Numbered from the stretch's first letter, positions 36,001 through 46,804 are shown. The stretch: DNA of 64,000 nt from Enterococcus raffinosus (GCF_001886185.1 NZ_JXLA01000013.1:1-64000), one strand, 5' to 3'. Notes: a model not told the origin generated them from the letters alone. Program-made: numbers and translations.

Positions 36001-37385
36001 TCAATGAATTCCTCAAAAGTATCAATCACATTTCCTTTATGCATCTTAACTGCTGCCAACTCAATAATCGTATCATAGACAGCTGATAGCCCTGTTGTTT
36101 CCACGTCAAAAACAACATAAGTAGCATCCGTTAACGATTCGTGAGCATCGTTGTAAGCAATCGGAACACCATCAGAAACGACATTTGCTTCAACCCCATA
36201 AAGAATTTTTACACCAGCTTTTTTACCGGCCGCATGGGCATCAGGAAACGACTGCGCGCCACCATGATCTGTAATAGCAATCGCTTTATGGCCCCATTTC
36301 CCTGCTTGTGCGACTAGTTCGCTAGCACTGTTTATTGCATCCATCGTGCTCATATTAGTATGCAAGTGTAGTTCTGAACGCTTCTCTGTTGCTGTATCTT
36401 GACGTTCTGGATGTTTGACTTCTTGAATATCTTGCGCATTCATGACAAGATCACGCATGAAGGTATCCTCTTGGACGCTCCCTCGGACACGAATCCAACT
36501 ATTATTTGCTATCGCTTCAAAAATGGCCTCATCCTTTTCTCCATTGGAGAATTTCTTCACGACGAAGGAAGATGTATAATCGGTCATTTTCAAAATCAAA
36601 ATTTTCCGTTTTGATCGCAACTCCCGAACTTCTTTATCGAAAATAAAGCCCTCAATAGTGATTCTGCGTTCTTCTTCAATTATATTTCCCATAGGTGTAA
36701 TGGATTCATCTGCTGGAATATTTCGTCCCATTTGAATAGGTCCGTCAAAATGAGCAGCATTTTCTTTTTGCTCTTTTTTCTTCGATTCATACTGCGCTAA
36801 ACTTGCTGCAGCTTGTTCTTGCATTGCTTGGGCTTGCGCTTGCTTGCGAACTTCGAATTCCTGCAATTTTTTATCTGCTTGCGCTTTGTCCACTTCTGGA
36901 TCAATCCTCAAGTGTGGAAAACCGTATGAAACCAGATTTTCTTCAATAAGAGGAAGATACTGTTGCTTCAGAAATGGAATAACCGTCTCGTTGTCAATCA
37001 ATAAGACAATACGTTTACCTTGGATTATTGGTAACGGCTTACTTAAGACTTGTTTGACCAAAGGTGTATCACATTCTTGTTCACTCAATGCCAATTGCCA
37101 ATAATTTTGAAGAAGCTCTTCTTCAAATTGATTCTCTTCTGGGATGATATGTAATTTCACCTTTGCAATAGATTGAAAGGCAAGTTGTAGCTTTTGATGA
37201 AACGCATAAAATAATTTTGCCGGTAATATTTTCGGTGTTTGAATAAAAAATTCCCAAACTCGCGATTTCTCATGAACAACAACTTCCTTGATCTCAGATT
37301 CTTGAATCATTGGGTGTTGCTGTTCTTTCTCGGCCAATTCAATTTGTCGTAATAAATTTTCGAACATTTCACGATTCTTAGACAA
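33042..37385 (-). CDS. polC: DNA polymerase III subunit alpha, PolC type
   Basis: Replicative polymerase of low-GC Gram-positives. The 1447-aa protein has an N-terminal OB domain (about 235-330), a PHP domain ([17 protein letters not shown], near 340), an inserted DnaQ-type proofreading exonuclease ([22 protein letters not shown], about 425-445; [14 protein letters not shown]), a zinc site ([12 protein letters not shown] and ACPKCGTRL), polymerase motifs with [11 protein letters not shown], and a C-terminal region ending ENQLSLFDM, which contains a beta-clamp-binding-type QLSLF motif. The start is TTG with GGAG 8 nt upstream. It lies directly downstream of rseP, without proS between them. Confidence 0.98.
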   Translation of the reverse strand: MSKNREMFENLLRQIELAEKEQQHPMIQESEIKEVVVHEKSRVWEFFIQTPKILPAKLFYAFHQKLQLAFQSIAKVKLHIIPEENQFEEELLQNYWQLALSEQECDTPLVKQVLSKPLPIIQGKRIVLLIDNETVIPFLKQQYLPLIEENLVSYGFPHLRIDPEVDKAQADKKLQEFEVRKQAQAQAMQEQAAASLAQYESKKKEQKENAAHFDGPIQMGRNIPADESITPMGNIIEEERRITIEGFIFDKEVRELRSKRKILILKMTDYTSSFVVKKFSNGEKDEAIFEAIANNSWIRVRGSVQEDTFMRDLVMNAQDIQEVKHPERQDTATEKRSELHLHTNMSTMDAINSASELVAQAGKWGHKAIAITDHGGAQSFPDAHAAGKKAGVKILYGVEANVVSDGVPIAYNDAHESLTDATYVVFDVETTGLSAVYDTIIELAAVKMHKGNVIDTFEEFIDPGHPLSETTINLTGITDEMVRGSKPEKEVMELFETFCEGSILVAHNATFDIGFINTTYVRHGMPETPNPVIDTLELARFLYPEFKRFGLGVLTKKFGVNLEQHHRAVYDAEATGHLAWIFVKEAIEKHEMNYHDQLNDHVGEGDSYKRARPFHATILAKNQAGLKDLFKLISMSNVEYFERVPRIPRSQLNKLRENLLIGSACSQGEIFEAMMQKGVEEAKNRAAFYDYIEVMPKAVYAPLIEQELVKNESDLEDILRNLIKIGKDLNKTVVATGDVHYLNKEDAIYRKILISSMGGANPLNRHSLPDVHFRTTDEMLQAFSFLGPELAKEIVVDGPNSIVDSCEEIIPVKDDLYTPKIPGSEEEIKKLSYDRARELYGDPLPDIIEKRLEKELTSIIGNGFSVIYLISQKLVHKSNADGYLVGSRGSVGSSFVATMTGITEVNPLPPHYYCPECQYSEFFEDGSYGSGFDLPEKACPKCGTRLNKDGHDIPFETFLGFHGDKVPDIDLNFSGDYQAEAHNYTKVLFGEDYVYRAGTIGTVADKTAYGFVKGYERDHNLHFRNAEVDRLAKGATGVKRTTGQHPGGIIVIPDYMDVYDFTPIQYPADDQNSEWKTTHFDFHSIHDNVLKLDILGHDDPTVIRMLQELSGVDPKTIPTDDPEVMKIFAGPQVLGVEPDQIYSKTGTLGIPEFGTRFVRGMLEETGPTTFAELLQISGLSHGTDVWLGNAEELISRGEANLAEVIGCRDDIMVYLIHAGLDSGMAFKIMETVRKGQWNKIDDDLRETYLTAMKENNVPDWYIDSCSKIKYMFPKAHAAAYVLMALRVAYFKVYFPILYYCAYFSVRADDFDLVAMAKGKDAVKAAMKAITDKGMDASTKEKNQLTVLELCNEMLERDFHFGMIDLYKSDAQDFVIDGDTLIAPFRAVPGLGLNVAKQIVEARKDGIFLSKEDLASRGKVSKTLIEYMDTHGVLKDLPDENQLSLFDM

Positions 37386-37451
37386 AAAGACATCTCCTTC
37401 ACTTTTTCAAGTATGTTCCAGTATACCTGTTTTTTTTTATGATTGCATTAG

Positions 37452-37482
37452 AAAAAGGATCGAAAAAATTTCGATCCTTTCA
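37452..37482 (-). terminator. rseP terminator
   Basis: AAAGGATCGAAA/TTTCGATCCTTT hairpin (arms within 37453-37480) with a minus-strand T-run, ending just before polC. Confidence 0.8.
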
Positions 37483-37484
37483 TT

Positions 37485-38753
37485 TTAAAAGAAGAAACGC
37501 TGAATGTCATTCCATGTAACCAATATCATCAAAAGCATGATAAATCCAAATCCAATCATGGTAATCATACCTTCTTTGTCTGGATCAAGTGGTTTTCCAC
37601 GAACACCCTCAATAAAATTCAGCAATATTTTACCACCATCAAAAGCCGGAATAGGAAGTAAATTAACAATACCCAAATTAACGGATAATAACGCCATTAG
37701 GTAGATGACTGTTTTAACTCCTGCACGCGATGCTTCGGCCGACATTTGATACATCATCACCGGTCCACCCAGCTTATCTAAACTAAACCCAGTAAACAGT
37801 GACCCTAAGGCCCCGAAAATTCTTTTAACCATATCCCATGATTGAGTTAAACCACCAATCACTTTATCTCCAAAGCCTGTCTTCATGTAAGGTGTTACAC
37901 CAATTTGTCCTACTTTTTCACCATTACTTTTCACACTCTTTGGTGTCATTTGCATTGTTTTTTCTTTACCATCATGTTCTGCTATGATAGTTAATTCTTT
38001 TCCGGGTTTCTTAGTAACTGTATTAGTTAGATCATCCCAAGTGGAAATCTTTTTTCCATCTACTGAAAGAATTGTATCATGATCTTTAAGACCCGCAGCC
38101 GCTGCTGGACTACCAGCTTGTACAGTCCCAATTTGATTTGTATCGTAATTTGCTACTCCACCTTGCAGAAATGCTAAAGCAATAAACAATAGAACCGTTA
38201 ATATAAAATTATTCATCGGACCAGCAAAATTTGTCAAGATTCGCGAACCCAACTTGGCGGATTGAAACTGGACATCACGCGGAGCAATTCGGACTTCTGT
38301 TCCGCTCTCTTCAATCACCGTCGCATCATGCTGAACCTTATAAGTCGTCTCTTGACTTTCATCACCATTCACGTATCCTTTGATAACAAGCTCATCCACT
38401 AAGTCGGCCGAAATCAACTCCATTGGAATACTATTTGGTAACTGGATTTTCTTACTGGTATTGATTCGATGAACCTCATTTTTAGAAGTTAATTCCACAG
38501 ACAATGGCATTCCTGGGCTCAGTTCTGTTTCTTCATCTTCTAATCCTGCCATTCGTACATACCCGCCAATCGGCAATAATCGCAAAGTATAAGTAGTTCC
38601 ATCTTTTCCCATATGAGCAATTAGTTTAGGCCCCATGCCAATCGAAAATTCACGAACCAAAATCCCTGCACGTTTTGCAAAGAAAAAATGTCCAAACTCA
38701 TGAACGATTACAAGAACCCCAAATACAATTAAAAACGTAATAATCGTACGCAT
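37485..38753 (-). CDS. rseP: Site-2 intramembrane metalloprotease RseP/Eep
   Basis: The 422-aa membrane protease has HEFGH (residues 18-22) as the zinc site in the first membrane segment, a PDZ domain (about 190-275: IGTVQAGSPAAAAGLKDHDTILSVDGKKI) and the second conserved motif NLLPIPAFDGGK near 365 (Asp ligand). In enterococci the orthologue Eep processes pheromone lipoprotein signal peptides and anti-sigma factors. It lies between cdsA and polC, with terminators on both sides. Confidence 0.96.
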   Translation of the reverse strand: MRTIITFLIVFGVLVIVHEFGHFFFAKRAGILVREFSIGMGPKLIAHMGKDGTTYTLRLLPIGGYVRMAGLEDEETELSPGMPLSVELTSKNEVHRINTSKKIQLPNSIPMELISADLVDELVIKGYVNGDESQETTYKVQHDATVIEESGTEVRIAPRDVQFQSAKLGSRILTNFAGPMNNFILTVLLFIALAFLQGGVANYDTNQIGTVQAGSPAAAAGLKDHDTILSVDGKKISTWDDLTNTVTKKPGKELTIIAEHDGKEKTMQMTPKSVKSNGEKVGQIGVTPYMKTGFGDKVIGGLTQSWDMVKRIFGALGSLFTGFSLDKLGGPVMMYQMSAEASRAGVKTVIYLMALLSVNLGIVNLLPIPAFDGGKILLNFIEGVRGKPLDPDKEGMITMIGFGFIMLLMILVTWNDIQRFFF

Positions 38754-38902
38754 AATTTTCCTACCTTCAATTAGTTTCTTAGAATTAGTTTATCATAGTC
38801 TCGAAAGAATATATTCCTTTACCGATCATTTCATAGAAAATTTAAAAAAGTCTCCTATATAAATTCAATCTTTCCTCTGAAGTGTTTCTCTCTCTTATCT
38901 CC

Positions 38903-38934
38903 GAAAAAAAAAAAGAGCTATTGCGCTCTTTTAA
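38903..38934 (-). terminator. cdsA terminator
   Basis: Eight-bp stem (38911-38918 with 38925-38932) and a long minus-strand T-run. Confidence 0.85.
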
Positions 38935-39725
38935 AAAACACCTAATAAATGCATCATTGGAAAAACAAACAACATACTATCGAAGCGATCAAGAATGCCA
39001 CCATGTCCTGGCAAAATTTTTCCTGAATCCTTCACACCATAATGGCGCTTAATTGCTGATTCTACCAAATCCCCAAATTGACCGACAACTGAAAAGATGA
39101 TTGTGAAAATGACCATCGTCACTAAATTATGTTGAAATACATTAGGTTGAACCAAAATGAAGACAACTGCAACTACTATCGCACTGGCAATACCGCCCAG
39201 CGCTCCTTCAATCGTCTTGTTTGGTGAGATGTCTGGCCATAATTTATGCTTTCCGACTTGTCGCCCTACCATATAAGCACCAATATCTGTGGCCCATACA
39301 ACAAAGAAGGCAAAAAGTAAGATCGCCAATCCATCTGCTCGTGCTGTTACTAAATTTTGAAATCCAACACCAACATATAAACTAGCAACAACAGGAAAAC
39401 CTGCTTCATCAATAGTGTAGGTGTTCTTGGATACAACCGAGAATCCTAAAATGATCATAACTGTCAAATAGAATAATAGAAAATTACTATTATTTCCGCT
39501 TAAAAAAGGCATCCAGCGTTCTGCTGGTAAGACTAAAAATACCGCACCTAGAATAGATAAGACACCTTCAAAACTTAAAATCGCAAGTCCCTTCATACGG
39601 AACAACTCATATACACCAATTCCTGCTAATACTGCTGCCGCTAGCTCCACTGCAATTCCACCGACATAAAGAATCGGAATAAAAATCGCTAAAGCAACAA
39701 CAGCGGTAATAACTCGCTGTCTCAT
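38931..39725 (-). CDS. cdsA: Phosphatidate cytidylyltransferase
   Basis: Makes CDP-diacylglycerol from phosphatidate and CTP for phospholipid synthesis. The 264-aa protein has about seven or eight membrane segments and the family signature SAIKRHYGVKDSGKILPGHGGILDRFDS (about 225-252). It overlaps uppS by ATGA. AAGGAGG precedes its ATG. Confidence 0.97.
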   Translation of the reverse strand: MRQRVITAVVALAIFIPILYVGGIAVELAAAVLAGIGVYELFRMKGLAILSFEGVLSILGAVFLVLPAERWMPFLSGNNSNFLLFYLTVMIILGFSVVSKNTYTIDEAGFPVVASLYVGVGFQNLVTARADGLAILLFAFFVVWATDIGAYMVGRQVGKHKLWPDISPNKTIEGALGGIASAIVVAVVFILVQPNVFQHNLVTMVIFTIIFSVVGQFGDLVESAIKRHYGVKDSGKILPGHGGILDRFDSMLFVFPMMHLLGVF

Positions 39726-40522
39726 TTTTTATCCTCCTTGTTCAAACCGCCGAAGCGCCGATTTCTTTGTTGGAAAGAAGCAATAGCTGCTTCTAAATGA
39801 TCACCATCAAAATCTGGCCATAAGGCTTTTGTAAAATAAAGCTCACTATAGGCTAACTGCCAAAGTAAAAAATTGCTAATTCGTTCTTCGCCGCTAGTCC
39901 GAACAACTAGCTCAGGATCTCTCAGTTCTTTTGGTAGAAATCCTGTCATCAAGTGATCACCGACAATCTCATCATTGATCGCTTCGATTGAAAGCTCATC
40001 CTCTTTAACCTCTTGAGCCATTTGTTTGATGGCAGTAATAATCTCAGCCCGGCTCCCGTAATTTAACGCGAAATTCAAAACAAGTCCATCGTTTTTCGAT
40101 GTTTGCTCGATTGCACGTTTTACCGCATCTTGCGTATGTGCAGGCAAATACTCCTCATATCCCATAACATGAACTTGCACATTTTCTTCAATCAACTCTG
40201 GTACAAAAGTATCAAAAAAATCAACTGGCAGCTGCATTAAAAATTTGACTTCATCCTCTGGACGCTTCCAGTTTTCAGTTGAGAACGCATATAGCGTTAA
40301 TACTTTTATTCCTAAACGATTTGCATGTTTCGTGATTTTTTTGACTGTCTCCATGCCTTCTTTATGTCCGGCGATTCTTGGTAAACGACGATTTTGCGCC
40401 CAACGTCCATTTCCATCCATAATAATCGCAACATGCTTAGGTACAGAACCTTCAGGATCAAAGACGAATTGCGCATCCTCTGGTGTATATTTTTCTTTTT
40501 GTGGAAAAAATCGCAATACCAT
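39722..40522 (-). CDS. uppS: Isoprenyl (undecaprenyl) diphosphate synthase
   Basis: Makes C55 undecaprenyl diphosphate, the lipid carrier for cell-wall synthesis. The 266-aa cis-prenyltransferase has HVAIIMDGNGRWAQNRRLPRIAGHKEG (about 29-55; catalytic Asp in MDGNGRW), TLYAFSTENWKRP and the C-terminal DPELVVRTSGEERISNFLLWQLAYSELYF. AGGAGG precedes the ATG. It precedes cdsA and follows frr after a terminator. Confidence 0.97.
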   Translation of the reverse strand: MVLRFFPQKEKYTPEDAQFVFDPEGSVPKHVAIIMDGNGRWAQNRRLPRIAGHKEGMETVKKITKHANRLGIKVLTLYAFSTENWKRPEDEVKFLMQLPVDFFDTFVPELIEENVQVHVMGYEEYLPAHTQDAVKRAIEQTSKNDGLVLNFALNYGSRAEIITAIKQMAQEVKEDELSIEAINDEIVGDHLMTGFLPKELRDPELVVRTSGEERISNFLLWQLAYSELYFTKALWPDFDGDHLEAAIASFQQRNRRFGGLNKEDKK

Positions 40523-40676
40523 GTTTTCCCCTCCTTTATTTAAGATAACAAATTAAAAATACTTCTAGAAAGTCATCTGCCATTATAACAATAAAATGAG
40601 CTTATTCCTACGAAAAATGAATACCTTTAGGCTTTTTCAATGATTTTATCAGTTGAATTGAGGGATAAACACAACA

Positions 40677-40710
40677 AAAAAACCTAGAGAAATTTCTCCA
40701 GGCTTTGATT
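40677..40710 (-). terminator. frr terminator
   Basis: Stem 40683-40702 (CCTAGAGAAA with TTTCTCCAGG, one mismatch) and a seven-T run on the minus strand, separating frr from uppS. Confidence 0.8.
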
Positions 40711-40713
40711 AAC

Positions 40714-41271
40714 TTAAACCTCTAATAATTCTTTTTCTTTCTCAGAAACAATTGAATCAATGGCCTTGATATTTTCATCGGTTAACGTTTGGATGTCCTT
40801 TTCCATGTTACGTAGATCATCTTCTGTCAAATCGCCATTTTTTTGTTGTTTCTTGTAATCGTCCATCGCATCGCGACGAATGTTACGTACAGCAATTTTT
40901 GCGCCTTCTGATTCTTTCTTTACTTCTTTTGCCAATTCTTTACGACGTTCTTCAGTTAATTGAGGAATGACCAATCGAATAACGTTTCCGTCATTTGCTG
41001 GATTTAATCCAATATCGCTTGCTAAAATTGCTTTTTCTACATCATTAATCATATTTTTATCAAACGGTGTAACCATTAATACACGTGCTTCAGGAATAGT
41101 AATTGAAGCCATTTGGTTAACGGGTGTAGGTACTCCATAGTAATCTACCACAATGCGATCAAGTAAACTCGCATTTGCACGACCAGCACGAATTTGCCCT
41201 AATTGACGTTGTAGAGCTTCCTGTGCCTTTTTCATTTTGTCTTTTGCTTCGTTCATTACTGCATCTGCCAT
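40714..41271 (-). CDS. frr: Ribosome recycling factor
   Basis: RRF with EF-G splits post-termination ribosomes. The 185-aa protein shows the family pattern: [78 protein letters not shown] and [11 protein letters not shown]. It begins 1 nt after the pyrH stop codon, the usual arrangement. Confidence 0.98.
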   Translation of the reverse strand: MADAVMNEAKDKMKKAQEALQRQLGQIRAGRANASLLDRIVVDYYGVPTPVNQMASITIPEARVLMVTPFDKNMINDVEKAILASDIGLNPANDGNVIRLVIPQLTEERRKELAKEVKKESEGAKIAVRNIRRDAMDDYKKQQKNGDLTEDDLRNMEKDIQTLTDENIKAIDSIVSEKEKELLEV

Positions 41272-41272
41272 T

Positions 41273-41995
41273 TTATTTCCCCCTTACAGTTGTTCCGATG
41301 TTTTCACCGAGTACGACACGTTTAATATTTCCTGGTTCATTTAAATTAAAGACAACAAGTGGAATATCATTGTCCATACTTAATGAGCTTGCAGTTGAAT
41401 CCATGACTTGCAATCCCTTAGCGATTACATCTAAATGAGTCAATTCTTCATACTTCACAGCATTTTCATCAAGTTTTGGATCTGCCGAATAAACACCATC
41501 GACATTGTTTTTAGCCATCAAAATCACGTCTGCATTTACTTCTGCTGCTCTCAAAGCCGCCGTTGTATCCGTTGAGAAGTATGGATTTCCCGTTCCACCT
41601 GCAAAAATAACGATTCGTCCCTTTTCGAGGTGACGTTCTGCTTTGCGACGAATGTATGGTTCAGCGATTTGACGCATTTCGATTGATGTTTGAACGCGCG
41701 TCGGTACATCAATATTTTCTAATGCATCCTGTAAAGCTAACGCATTCATCACCGTTGCCAACATCCCCATATAATCTGCTTGTGCGCGTTCCATGCCCAT
41801 TTGAGCACCGATTTGTCCACGCCAAATATTTCCACCGCCAACAATTATCGCCATTTCGATTCCTAAATCATGGACTTCTTTAATTTCTTCCACGATCTCT
41901 GAGATCACAGGTGGATTAATACCGAATTTTTCGTCGCCAGCTAGGGCTTCTCCACTGAGTTTCAATACTACACGTTTATACTTTGGTTCATTCAT
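41273..41995 (-). CDS. pyrH: UMP kinase
   Basis: Phosphorylates UMP to UDP. The 240-aa amino-acid-kinase-fold protein has [22 protein letters not shown], the [19 protein letters not shown] active-site region and [23 protein letters not shown] precedes the ATG weakly. It is in the rpsB-tsf-pyrH-frr order, with a terminator between tsf and pyrH. Confidence 0.98.
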   Translation of the reverse strand: MNEPKYKRVVLKLSGEALAGDEKFGINPPVISEIVEEIKEVHDLGIEMAIIVGGGNIWRGQIGAQMGMERAQADYMGMLATVMNALALQDALENIDVPTRVQTSIEMRQIAEPYIRRKAERHLEKGRIVIFAGGTGNPYFSTDTTAALRAAEVNADVILMAKNNVDGVYSADPKLDENAVKYEELTHLDVIAKGLQVMDSTASSLSMDNDIPLVVFNLNEPGNIKRVVLGENIGTTVRGK

Positions 41996-42071
41996 CTCAA
42001 TACCTCCACTGTCACTCTATTGATATTTTAGCATACTCTGTCTTTGAAGCGAGCCAAATTTGAATTTGCTT

Positions 42072-42107
42072 AAAAAAAGGGAGCGCACATCTCACGTGCG
42101 TTCCCGA
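42072..42107 (-). terminator. tsf terminator
   Basis: Ten-bp stem (42079-42088 with 42096-42105, one mismatch) and a seven-T run on the minus strand. Confidence 0.85.
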
Positions 42108-42123
42108 CTGTTAAAAAACAGAA

Positions 42124-43008
42124 CTATTTTTTAATTTGGCTCATAACTTCTTCAACAAAGTTATCTTCACGTTTTTCGATACCTTCGCCTACTTCGAAAC
42201 GAACGAAGCTTGCAACTGTAGCGCCTTTAGAAGATACATACTTCTCAACAGTCATATCAGGATCTTTAACGAATGGTTGATCCACCAAAGCGATTTCTGC
42301 TTTAAATTTATTTAAACGACCAATCACCATTTTTTCAACAATATTAGCTGGTTTGCCTTCGTTTAATGCTTGTTCAGTTAGAACTGCTTTTTCATGCTCT
42401 AATTCTGATTCAGGAATTTGACTTTCGTTAACATAACGAGGATTGATTGCCGCAACGTGCATTGCAACATCTTTAGCAACTGATTCGTCAGTAGTACCGT
42501 TCAACAGAGCTAAAACAGCAATACGTCCGCCCATGTGAAGGTATCCGCCAAATGCTGCATTGTCTTCTTTTTCAACAACTTCAAAACGACGGAAGTTGAT
42601 TCTTTCACCAATAACTTGTGTAGCTTCAATTAATGCCGCTTCTAAAGTTTCACCTTTAGCGTTCGTTAATTTCATCGCGGCTTCCATATCAGCTGGTTTA
42701 TGTTCAGCAACTAAGGCCGCAATTTCTTTCACCAAGTCTTGGAACATTTCATTTTTAGAAACGAAGTCTGTTTCTGAGTTTACTTCTACAATTGCAGCAG
42801 TATTTCCATGGATTGCAACTGAAGCTAAACCTTCAGCGGCAATACGATCATTTTTCTTAGCTGCTTTAGCCATACCTTTTTCGCGTAAAAGATCAACCGC
42901 TTTTTCAATGTCGCCTTCTACTTCTACTAATGCACGTTTCGCATCCATCATTCCTACGCCAGTCATGTCGCGTAGTTCTTTTACCATTTTAGCTGTTACG
43001 TCTGCCAT
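42124..43008 (-). CDS. tsf: Elongation factor Ts
   Basis: EF-Ts recycles EF-Tu-GDP. The 294-aa protein begins [45 protein letters not shown] (UBA domain) and includes [12 protein letters not shown] and the dimerisation domain [21 protein letters not shown]-type pairing (GGAGGCCC) lies before the ATG. It follows rpsB after an attenuator-like hairpin. Confidence 0.98.
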   Translation of the reverse strand: MADVTAKMVKELRDMTGVGMMDAKRALVEVEGDIEKAVDLLREKGMAKAAKKNDRIAAEGLASVAIHGNTAAIVEVNSETDFVSKNEMFQDLVKEIAALVAEHKPADMEAAMKLTNAKGETLEAALIEATQVIGERINFRRFEVVEKEDNAAFGGYLHMGGRIAVLALLNGTTDESVAKDVAMHVAAINPRYVNESQIPESELEHEKAVLTEQALNEGKPANIVEKMVIGRLNKFKAEIALVDQPFVKDPDMTVEKYVSSKGATVASFVRFEVGEGIEKREDNFVEEVMSQIKK

Positions 43009-43032
43009 TTTAAGGGCCTCCTTAGTTTTTCT

Positions 43033-43076
43033 AAAAAAGCTGCTTCAAAGGAAAATATTTACTTTGAAGCAGCATA
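43033..43076 (-). terminator. rpsB-tsf intergenic terminator/attenuator
   Basis: Twelve-bp perfect stem (43039-43050 with 43062-43073) and six T on the minus strand, between rpsB and tsf. Partial read-through would set the S2:EF-Ts ratio. Confidence 0.85.
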
Positions 43077-43086
43077 TGCTACTAAA

Positions 43087-43884
43087 TTATTCAGCTGATT
43101 CAGTAGAAGCATTGTCGCCTTCTACTACATCAACAATTTCTTCAATTGAAGTTGCTTGTCCGCCATCTTCAGCTACGAAGTCTTCTTCAGCTACTTGATC
43201 TTCCCCTTGGTTTCCTTCGATAAACGCATCAGCCATTTTTGCAGTAATTAACTTCACGGCACGAATAGCATCATCATTTGAAGGGATAACTACGTCGATT
43301 TCATCTGGATCGCAGTTTGTGTCTACCATAGCCACGATAGGAATGTTTAATTTTTGAGCTTCTTGAACAGCGATACGTTCTTTACGTGGATCAACGATAT
43401 ACATTACATCTGGAATGCGAGGCATATCAGCGATTCCGCCTAAGAATTTTTCTAAGCGTTCACGTTCTTTATTCAAACCAACTACTTCTTTTTTAGGTAA
43501 TACTTCGAAAGTACCATCTTGTTCCATAGCATTGATTTGTTTCAAACGAGCGATACGTTTTTGGATTGTATCCCAGTTAGTCAAAGTTCCACCTAACCAA
43601 CGATGGTTTACGTAGTATTGACCAGCACGTACTGCTTCTTCTTTGATTGCTTCTTGAGCTTGTTTTTTAGTTCCTACGAACAATGCAACGCCGCCATCTT
43701 CAGCAACATCTTTCATATAATCGTAAGCTGCATCTACTAATTTGACTGTTTTTTGCAAGTCAATGATGTAGATTCCATTTCTTTCTGTGAAGATATATTT
43801 CTTCATTTTTGGGTTCCAGCGACGAGTTTGATGACCAAAATGTACGCCGGCTTCTAGTAATTGTTTCATAGACAATACTGACAT
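43087..43884 (-). CDS. rpsB: 30S ribosomal protein S2
   Basis: The 265-aa protein begins [43 protein letters not shown] and has [11 protein letters not shown] and the [23 protein letters not shown] segment; a Glu/Asp-rich tail follows. GGAGG is 8 nt before the ATG at 43884; the frame's earlier ATG would overlap that site. It lies behind a promoter and a structured leader of about 125 nt. Confidence 0.97.
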   Translation of the reverse strand: MSVLSMKQLLEAGVHFGHQTRRWNPKMKKYIFTERNGIYIIDLQKTVKLVDAAYDYMKDVAEDGGVALFVGTKKQAQEAIKEEAVRAGQYYVNHRWLGGTLTNWDTIQKRIARLKQINAMEQDGTFEVLPKKEVVGLNKERERLEKFLGGIADMPRIPDVMYIVDPRKERIAVQEAQKLNIPIVAMVDTNCDPDEIDVVIPSNDDAIRAVKLITAKMADAFIEGNQGEDQVAEEDFVAEDGGQATSIEEIVDVVEGDNASTESAE

Positions 43885-43931
43885 TTGTGTTTCCTCCAAT
43901 TGGTTTTTTGTTTTCCTCTTCTGCTCTCTTC

Positions 43932-43967
43932 TTTATAAGGAACTGACAAGCAGCACCGCCTTATAAA
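43932..43967 (-). ncRNA. Structured rpsB leader
   Basis: Nine-bp perfect helix TTTATAAGG/CCTTATAAA (43932-43940 with 43959-43967) with an 18-nt loop containing CTGCTTGTCAG, in the rpsB 5' UTR. Position is right for S2 autoregulation; I cannot confirm a match to a described S2 leader. Confidence 0.5.
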
Positions 43968-44018
43968 TCAAGCCAGAATGTGGATTTTTTATGTATAGTC
44001 GCCTACACACAATTAGTA

Positions 44019-44047
44019 ATTATACAAGAGTTTTTTTAATAAATCAA
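44019..44047 (-). promoter_or_regulatory. rpsB promoter
   Basis: TTGATT (44042-44047), 17-bp spacer, TATAAT (44019-44024) on the minus strand. Confidence 0.7.
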
Positions 44048-44112
44048 TCTTTTTTATTTCACTTTTTGATACATTAATATTTATATAGAGTACTGGTTAA
44101 AAAAACTTTTTC

Positions 44113-44140
44113 TGCTATACTAAATGCATAATTATGATTT
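44113..44140 (+). promoter_or_regulatory. argR promoter with ARG-box-like site
   Basis: Extended -10 TGC-TATACT (44113-44121), followed by a partial ARG-box match centred on TGCATAATTATG (44125-44136) at the expected start. No strong -35. Confidence 0.45.
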
Positions 44141-44277
44141 TAACTTTTTACACTACTCAAACGTGATTTGAACAAAGAAGTCGTCATTTATAGTTATATA
44201 TTATGTAACCAATCTGATCAATTCTTTATACGTATGAGATATGTTTGGTTCAGCACATAAGAATAAGGAGTTTTTTT

Positions 44278-44757
44278 ATGCGAAAAAAAGATCGACACGA
44301 ATTAATCAAGAAGCTTATCTTGGAAAACCCAATTAGAAATCAAGGAGAATTAATGGAGTACTTATTAGAGTACCAAGTCTCTGCTACTCAAGCAACGATT
44401 TCGAGAGATATTCGAGATTTAAAAATTATAAAAACGATTGATGAGTCCGGCAATCCGCGTTTTGAATTGTTTCAAGAGCGTAAAACGCCTACAGAGGATG
44501 ATGACATCAAACGATTAATCCGTATGTCAAACGATGTGATAGTCAAAGTTGATACCGTTCAATTTATGACGATCGTCAATACTTTACCTGACAATGCACA
44601 TTTATTAGCTTCCGTTCTAGATGATCTATCGAGTGAACTAATCGTAGCAACAATGGCAAGCTTTGATACGATTATTATTATTTCAAGAACACCTGACGAC
44701 GCTCAAAAAGTCACTACGTTTTTACAGGATCCAACACAAAGTTCAATTTTTAAATAA
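44278..44757 (+). CDS. argR: Arginine repressor ArgR
   Basis: ArgR hexamers with arginine bind ARG boxes to repress biosynthesis and activate catabolism. The 159-aa protein has an N-terminal winged helix (RHELIKKLILENPIRNQGELMEYLLEYQVSATQATISRDIRDLKI, about 5-50, where SATQATISRD is the recognition helix) and a C-terminal oligomerisation/arginine-binding domain (LPDNAHLLASVLDDL, ATMASFDTIIIISRT). AAGGAG precedes the ATG at 44278. It is convergent with argS and next to an ARG-box-controlled OTC gene. Confidence 0.95.
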   Translation: MRKKDRHELIKKLILENPIRNQGELMEYLLEYQVSATQATISRDIRDLKIIKTIDESGNPRFELFQERKTPTEDDDIKRLIRMSNDVIVKVDTVQFMTIVNTLPDNAHLLASVLDDLSSELIVATMASFDTIIIISRTPDDAQKVTTFLQDPTQSSIFK

Positions 44758-44811
44758 AAAAATTCCGACCTTCAAAAGTTAGATTTTCACCTTAACTTTG
44801 AAGGTCGGTTC
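44757..44811. terminator. Bidirectional terminator, argR and argS
   Basis: Long stem (44765-44781 with 44793-44808, one bulge); the T-run is better on the minus strand (argS). Confidence 0.8.
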
Positions 44812-44827
44812 AAAATTTCTCCGTTTT

Positions 44828-46519
44828 TTACATTTTATTTGGTGCATGAACACCCAATAAACGTAAATCTTCTTTCAATATTACGGTTACTGCGTAAACT
44901 AATGCTAACCGAGCATCTTTTTGATCATCATCCACTAAAATTTTTGTATGTGCATAATACTTGTTAAATGCTTGCGCCAATTTAATCGCATGCTTAGCAA
45001 TTACAGATGGCTCATATTGATTTGCCGCTTGCATTACTACTTCAGGATAATTTTGCAGTAATTTGATGATTTCCCAGCTATCCGCATCGTTTAACGCATA
45101 TACTTCTTCAGAGTCAACATTATATCCCGCTTTCTCCAAAACAGTCATTGCTCGCGCGTGAGTGTATTGAACATAAGGGCCGGTTTCGCCTTCAAATCGA
45201 ACAACTTCCTCTAAATTGAAATCAAAATTGTTCAAACGATCATTTTTTAAATCATGGAAGACTACTGCACCAACACCTACTTGGTGTGCAACTTCTTCTT
45301 TATTTGGTAAATCAGGATTTTTTTCCTGAATCTGCGAAAGTGCTGAGTCTTTTGCTTCATTTAGGACTTCTTCTAAGAGAACAATTTTCCCTTTACGTGT
45401 AGACAATTTTTTCCTGTCTTTTGTGATTAATCCAAATGGAATGTGAATCATCTCTTCTGACCAATCGAAGTCCATTTCTTTCAAGACAGCTTTCAATTGT
45501 TTAAAATGTCCGCTTTGTTCATTTCCTACAACATACAGTGATTTAACAAAATTATATTCACGTTTTCTGTAAAGTGCTGCGGCTAAATCACGTGTGATAT
45601 ACAAGGTTGCCCCATCAGATTTTTTAATTAATGCAGGATTTAAGTCATACTTTTCAAGGTCGACAATTTCTGCCCCTTCATTCGTTTGCAATAAATGTTT
45701 TTCCTCTAACATTGTTACGACTTCATCCATTTTGTCATTATAGAATGCTTCTCCATTATAAGAGTCAAAATTTACTTCCAGCATGCCATAAATTTTATTA
45801 AACTCTTTTAGGGACTCACTACGGAACCATCTCCATAATTCTAAGGCTTCATCGTCATTCTCTTCTAATTTTTTAAACCACGCGCGGGCCTCATCGTTAA
45901 GTTCAGGCTCTTCTTCGGCTTTTTCATGAAACTCCACATACAAACGTAAAAGTTCATTGATTGGTTCTGCTTTAACTTTCTCTTCTGAACCCCATTTTTT
46001 ATAAGCCACGATTAATTTACCAAATTGAGTACCCCAGTCGCCTAAGTGGTTAATTTTTATTGGATTATAGCCAATCTTACTTAAAATCAAACTGATAGAA
46101 TTACCAATGACTGTTGAACGTAGATGTCCCATTGAGATAGGTTTTGCAATATTTGGAGAAGACATATCAATTGTTACATTGCCCTCGTTACCAATATTGC
46201 TATCACCGAAATGATTTTTCTCTTTAGCGATTTGTTTTAAAACCATACTCGAAATGATTTCTTTCTTCATGAAAAAGTTCAAGTAAGGACCCACCACTTC
46301 GATCTTCTCAAATGCTTCTGGATTGATTTGTTCCGCTAGCTCACCCGCAATTTGTTGTGGTGCTTTACGAAAGACTTTTGCTAAAGCGAATGTCGGAAAA
46401 GCAACATCCCCATGATCAACTGATTTGGGATTTTCTAGCAGACGTTCCACTTCTGGTAGCGTCAGATTTTCCTTAACCACTTCAAATACAGCTTGTGCGA
46501 CGATTTCTTTATTATTCAT
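44828..46519 (-). CDS. argS: Arginyl-tRNA synthetase
   Basis: Class I synthetase. The 563-aa protein has the N-terminal additional domain, HIGH-type motif [16 protein letters not shown] (about 122-137), GDWGTQFG, the KMSKS-equivalent region [15 protein letters not shown] and the C-terminal anticodon-binding domain ending [10 protein letters not shown]. The ATG at 46519 has GGGAGG 7 nt upstream, and the frame's earlier codons overlap the T-box terminator tail. Expression is controlled by a T-box leader. Confidence 0.97.
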   Translation of the reverse strand: MNNKEIVAQAVFEVVKENLTLPEVERLLENPKSVDHGDVAFPTFALAKVFRKAPQQIAGELAEQINPEAFEKIEVVGPYLNFFMKKEIISSMVLKQIAKEKNHFGDSNIGNEGNVTIDMSSPNIAKPISMGHLRSTVIGNSISLILSKIGYNPIKINHLGDWGTQFGKLIVAYKKWGSEEKVKAEPINELLRLYVEFHEKAEEEPELNDEARAWFKKLEENDDEALELWRWFRSESLKEFNKIYGMLEVNFDSYNGEAFYNDKMDEVVTMLEEKHLLQTNEGAEIVDLEKYDLNPALIKKSDGATLYITRDLAAALYRKREYNFVKSLYVVGNEQSGHFKQLKAVLKEMDFDWSEEMIHIPFGLITKDRKKLSTRKGKIVLLEEVLNEAKDSALSQIQEKNPDLPNKEEVAHQVGVGAVVFHDLKNDRLNNFDFNLEEVVRFEGETGPYVQYTHARAMTVLEKAGYNVDSEEVYALNDADSWEIIKLLQNYPEVVMQAANQYEPSVIAKHAIKLAQAFNKYYAHTKILVDDDQKDARLALVYAVTVILKEDLRLLGVHAPNKM

Positions 46520-46544
46520 CCAAATTCCTCCCTTATAATACAAA

Positions 46545-46745
46545 AAAGTCCCTGATGTATAAATACATCAGAGACGAGAATTCCCGCGGTACCACTCTTA
46601 TTGTCATAAACGACCAACTTAGGCTATAACGGTAGCTGCCGTTTCATCTCAAAAGTGCGCCATCTATTTTTGTTTATTCGGCTCTCACCTGCCCGAACTC
46701 GCTGCAAAACAGACTATAGACTTCTCTTTTTCATCGATGAATGAT
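46545..46745 (-). ncRNA. T-box riboswitch for argS
   Basis: The minus-strand leader holds the T-box AGTGGTACCGCGGG (46583-46597) followed by a perfect terminator (13-bp stem 46548-46560 with 46563-46575, then T6). Upstream is a stem I domain, whose base helix can be GUCUAU/AUAGAU (46716-46721 with 46662-46667) and distal helix UUCGG/CCGAA (46693-46697 with 46677-46681), with the conserved GGUG distal loop. Uncharged tRNA-Arg would pair to the T-box and allow read-through. I could not fix the specifier codon: AGA and CGA triplets are both nearby. Confidence 0.92.
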
Positions 46746-46804
46746 TTATCTGGCATTTATAGTAACAGAAAAATTACCATCTGACTAGTCAAGAAATATA
46801 TTTT

